Assembly (NCBI GenBank): GCA_043804925.1
Contig: JAZDIP010000061.1
Coordinates: 1-42,945, forward strand
Reading direction: 5' to 3'
Origin: ChocPot-Mid sp043804925
GTDB lineage: Bacteria > Bacteroidota > Ignavibacteria > Kapaibacteriales > UBA2268
Length of the DNA: 42,945 bases
Positions 42,001-42,945 of the stretch are shown piece by piece. The translations under genes and the position numbers were made by a program. Position 1 is the stretch's first letter; the number at the start of each line of letters is the position of its first letter. The notes beneath the pieces were generated by a model, which worked only from the letters and a program-made list of their open reading frames with translations, had not been told where the DNA came from and ran no database searches.

Positions 42001-42603
42001 ATGGAAAATAAACCGGAAATGATTATAGTCAATTATCAGCTAACTGATCAAGATTATAAAAATATTATGACTAGAACATTTTACAAATTGTGGTGGGTCG
42101 GACTAATAATAATTGGTTTTTTATTAGGTAGTGGTTATTTATTAGTAATAAATACTGCTGATTCTACGGTTCAAAAGATATTATCAAAGGAAATTATAAA
42201 AAGCCAATTTTATGATTATAAGGAAAAGCTTCTATCACAAGCGTCTATTGATATAAATCAAGCAAAGAAATTTTTTATTAATGAAATAAAAAAATACGAA
42301 AAATTACCTTATAATTTATCAGACAATAGTTTAAAATTATTTGATACAACAGGTAAAGTTTTAATTTTGGAATATGGAACAGGACTTACAAACACTCCAA
42401 TTTATTTCAAGGAACATTTTAATTCTATCCCAAATATACATGTTTCATTATCAGATCCATCGTATTTAAATAATAAATTATTCCAATATCCAATTAACAT
42501 AAAATTTGCAAGTAAAAATCAATTTTTAGTAACTTTAAGTACAAATCGAGTAATTGGTATTACATCTAGAATAAAAATTAATTGGTTCGCAATAGGTAAT
42601 TAA
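42001..42603 (+). CDS. Single-pass membrane protein of unknown function
   Basis: 200 residues from the ATG of MENKPEM; an ATG at 41995 is two codons earlier. One hydrophobic helix (~30-52, W-W-V-G-L-I-I-I-G-F-L-L) follows a charged cytoplasmic N-terminus; the rest (~55-200) is likely outside or in the periplasm. No family recognised. AT-rich like its neighbour; probably a two-gene unit with it. Confidence 0.65.
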   Translation: MENKPEMIIVNYQLTDQDYKNIMTRTFYKLWWVGLIIIGFLLGSGYLLVINTADSTVQKILSKEIIKSQFYDYKEKLLSQASIDINQAKKFFINEIKKYEKLPYNLSDNSLKLFDTTGKVLILEYGTGLTNTPIYFKEHFNSIPNIHVSLSDPSYLNNKLFQYPINIKFASKNQFLVTLSTNRVIGITSRIKINWFAIGN

Positions 42604-42945
42604 AAAATAAAAATTATAATAACAATAACAAAGATAATAATCTTAAAAAAAAAATTAATCTTCAAAGCAAAGATTATAACTGCTGATTTGTTTTTAGGTA
42701 AGGAAATGCTGTTTACAGTGAATTTCGTCAGAAATGACGAAAAAGTATAATTGAATACGTTTGGTCAGTTCACAACCTATGAATCTTTTTCTTGTTAATA
42801 ACTGATAATTAGTTAACGGTGAAAAAGACAGATTTTGAAATTTATGATGTGAAAAAAATAAAAAATAGAAACAGAAAAGCATATTCAAAATTTCGAAAAA
42901 TAAAAACTAATTTTTTCATTAGCTTTTTGAAGTTAAATGCTGCTG
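42604..42945. other. AT-rich tail without a gene
   Basis: A perfect hairpin at 42723-42742 pairs TTTCGTCA with TGACGAAA around a GAAA loop. The minus-strand open frame at 42694-42888 has no start site, family or composition to support it. Nothing else is recognised up to the window edge. Confidence 0.5.

Noticed and set aside
42694..42888. 64-residue minus-strand frame near the right edge
   Set aside because: No ribosome site, family or neighbour supports it. It covers the hairpin at 42723.

Overview
The window comes from an AT-rich bacterium of the Bacteroidota/Ignavibacteria/Kapabacteria side of the FCB group. This rests on eight proteins that end, clearly or probably, in type IX secretion (T9SS, Por) C-terminal sorting domains, on candidate TAnnTTTG promoter boxes, and on the mix of gene families. 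I cannot fix the lineage below that level. No T9SS machinery gene, rRNA or tRNA was seen.

Layout. (1) 1-9570: a block of secreted surface proteins. It holds the tail of one T9SS cargo, two paralogous IgGFc-binding-like proteins, a large thioredoxin-fold (Omp28-like) protein without its cysteines, and an Omp28-like protein with an intact CGPC. The middle three are 4-5 nt apart and look like one operon. The last gene repeats the leader of the first. (2) 9851-12469: guaB and an M24 aminopeptidase, closed by a strong terminator. (3) 12533-16507: an accessory stretch with a GT2 glycosyltransferase, a DNA methyltransferase fused to a PD-(D/E)XK nuclease whose specificity region looks swapped in, and an AT-rich membrane protein of unknown function. 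(4) 16508-17745: a 1.2 kb non-coding repeat island with phased A-tracts and a decayed recQ fragment. (5) 17746-25151: glgP facing away from a five-gene run (hypothetical, tsaC, ptsH, ptsI, alpha/beta hydrolase). (6) 25152-27399: an IS4-family transposase scar, then a Memo-like gene behind two small genes. (7) 27587-30048: a UDP-sugar dehydrogenase and UDP-GlcNAc 2-epimerase pair for surface polysaccharide. (8) 30075-33527: a beta-barrel-like protein, a TPR protein, and a cobA-hemD fusion preceded by a 153 bp GTGAAAA(A) array. (9) 33552-41165: three more T9SS cargos (YCF48/PKD adhesin-like protein, calcineurin-like phosphoesterase, WD40-like propeller). (10) 41681-42945: two small hypothetical genes and an AT-rich tail.

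The secreted proteins and the polysaccharide genes build the cell surface. ptsH/ptsI with glgP suggest a regulatory phosphotransfer link to glycogen use, since no sugar permease is present. The most unusual material is the mosaic methyltransferase-nuclease, the two hidden gene remnants (recQ, IS4 transposase), the non-AUG start of tsaC, the paired intact and cysteine-less Omp28-like proteins, and the many 7-10 bp tandem repeats between genes.
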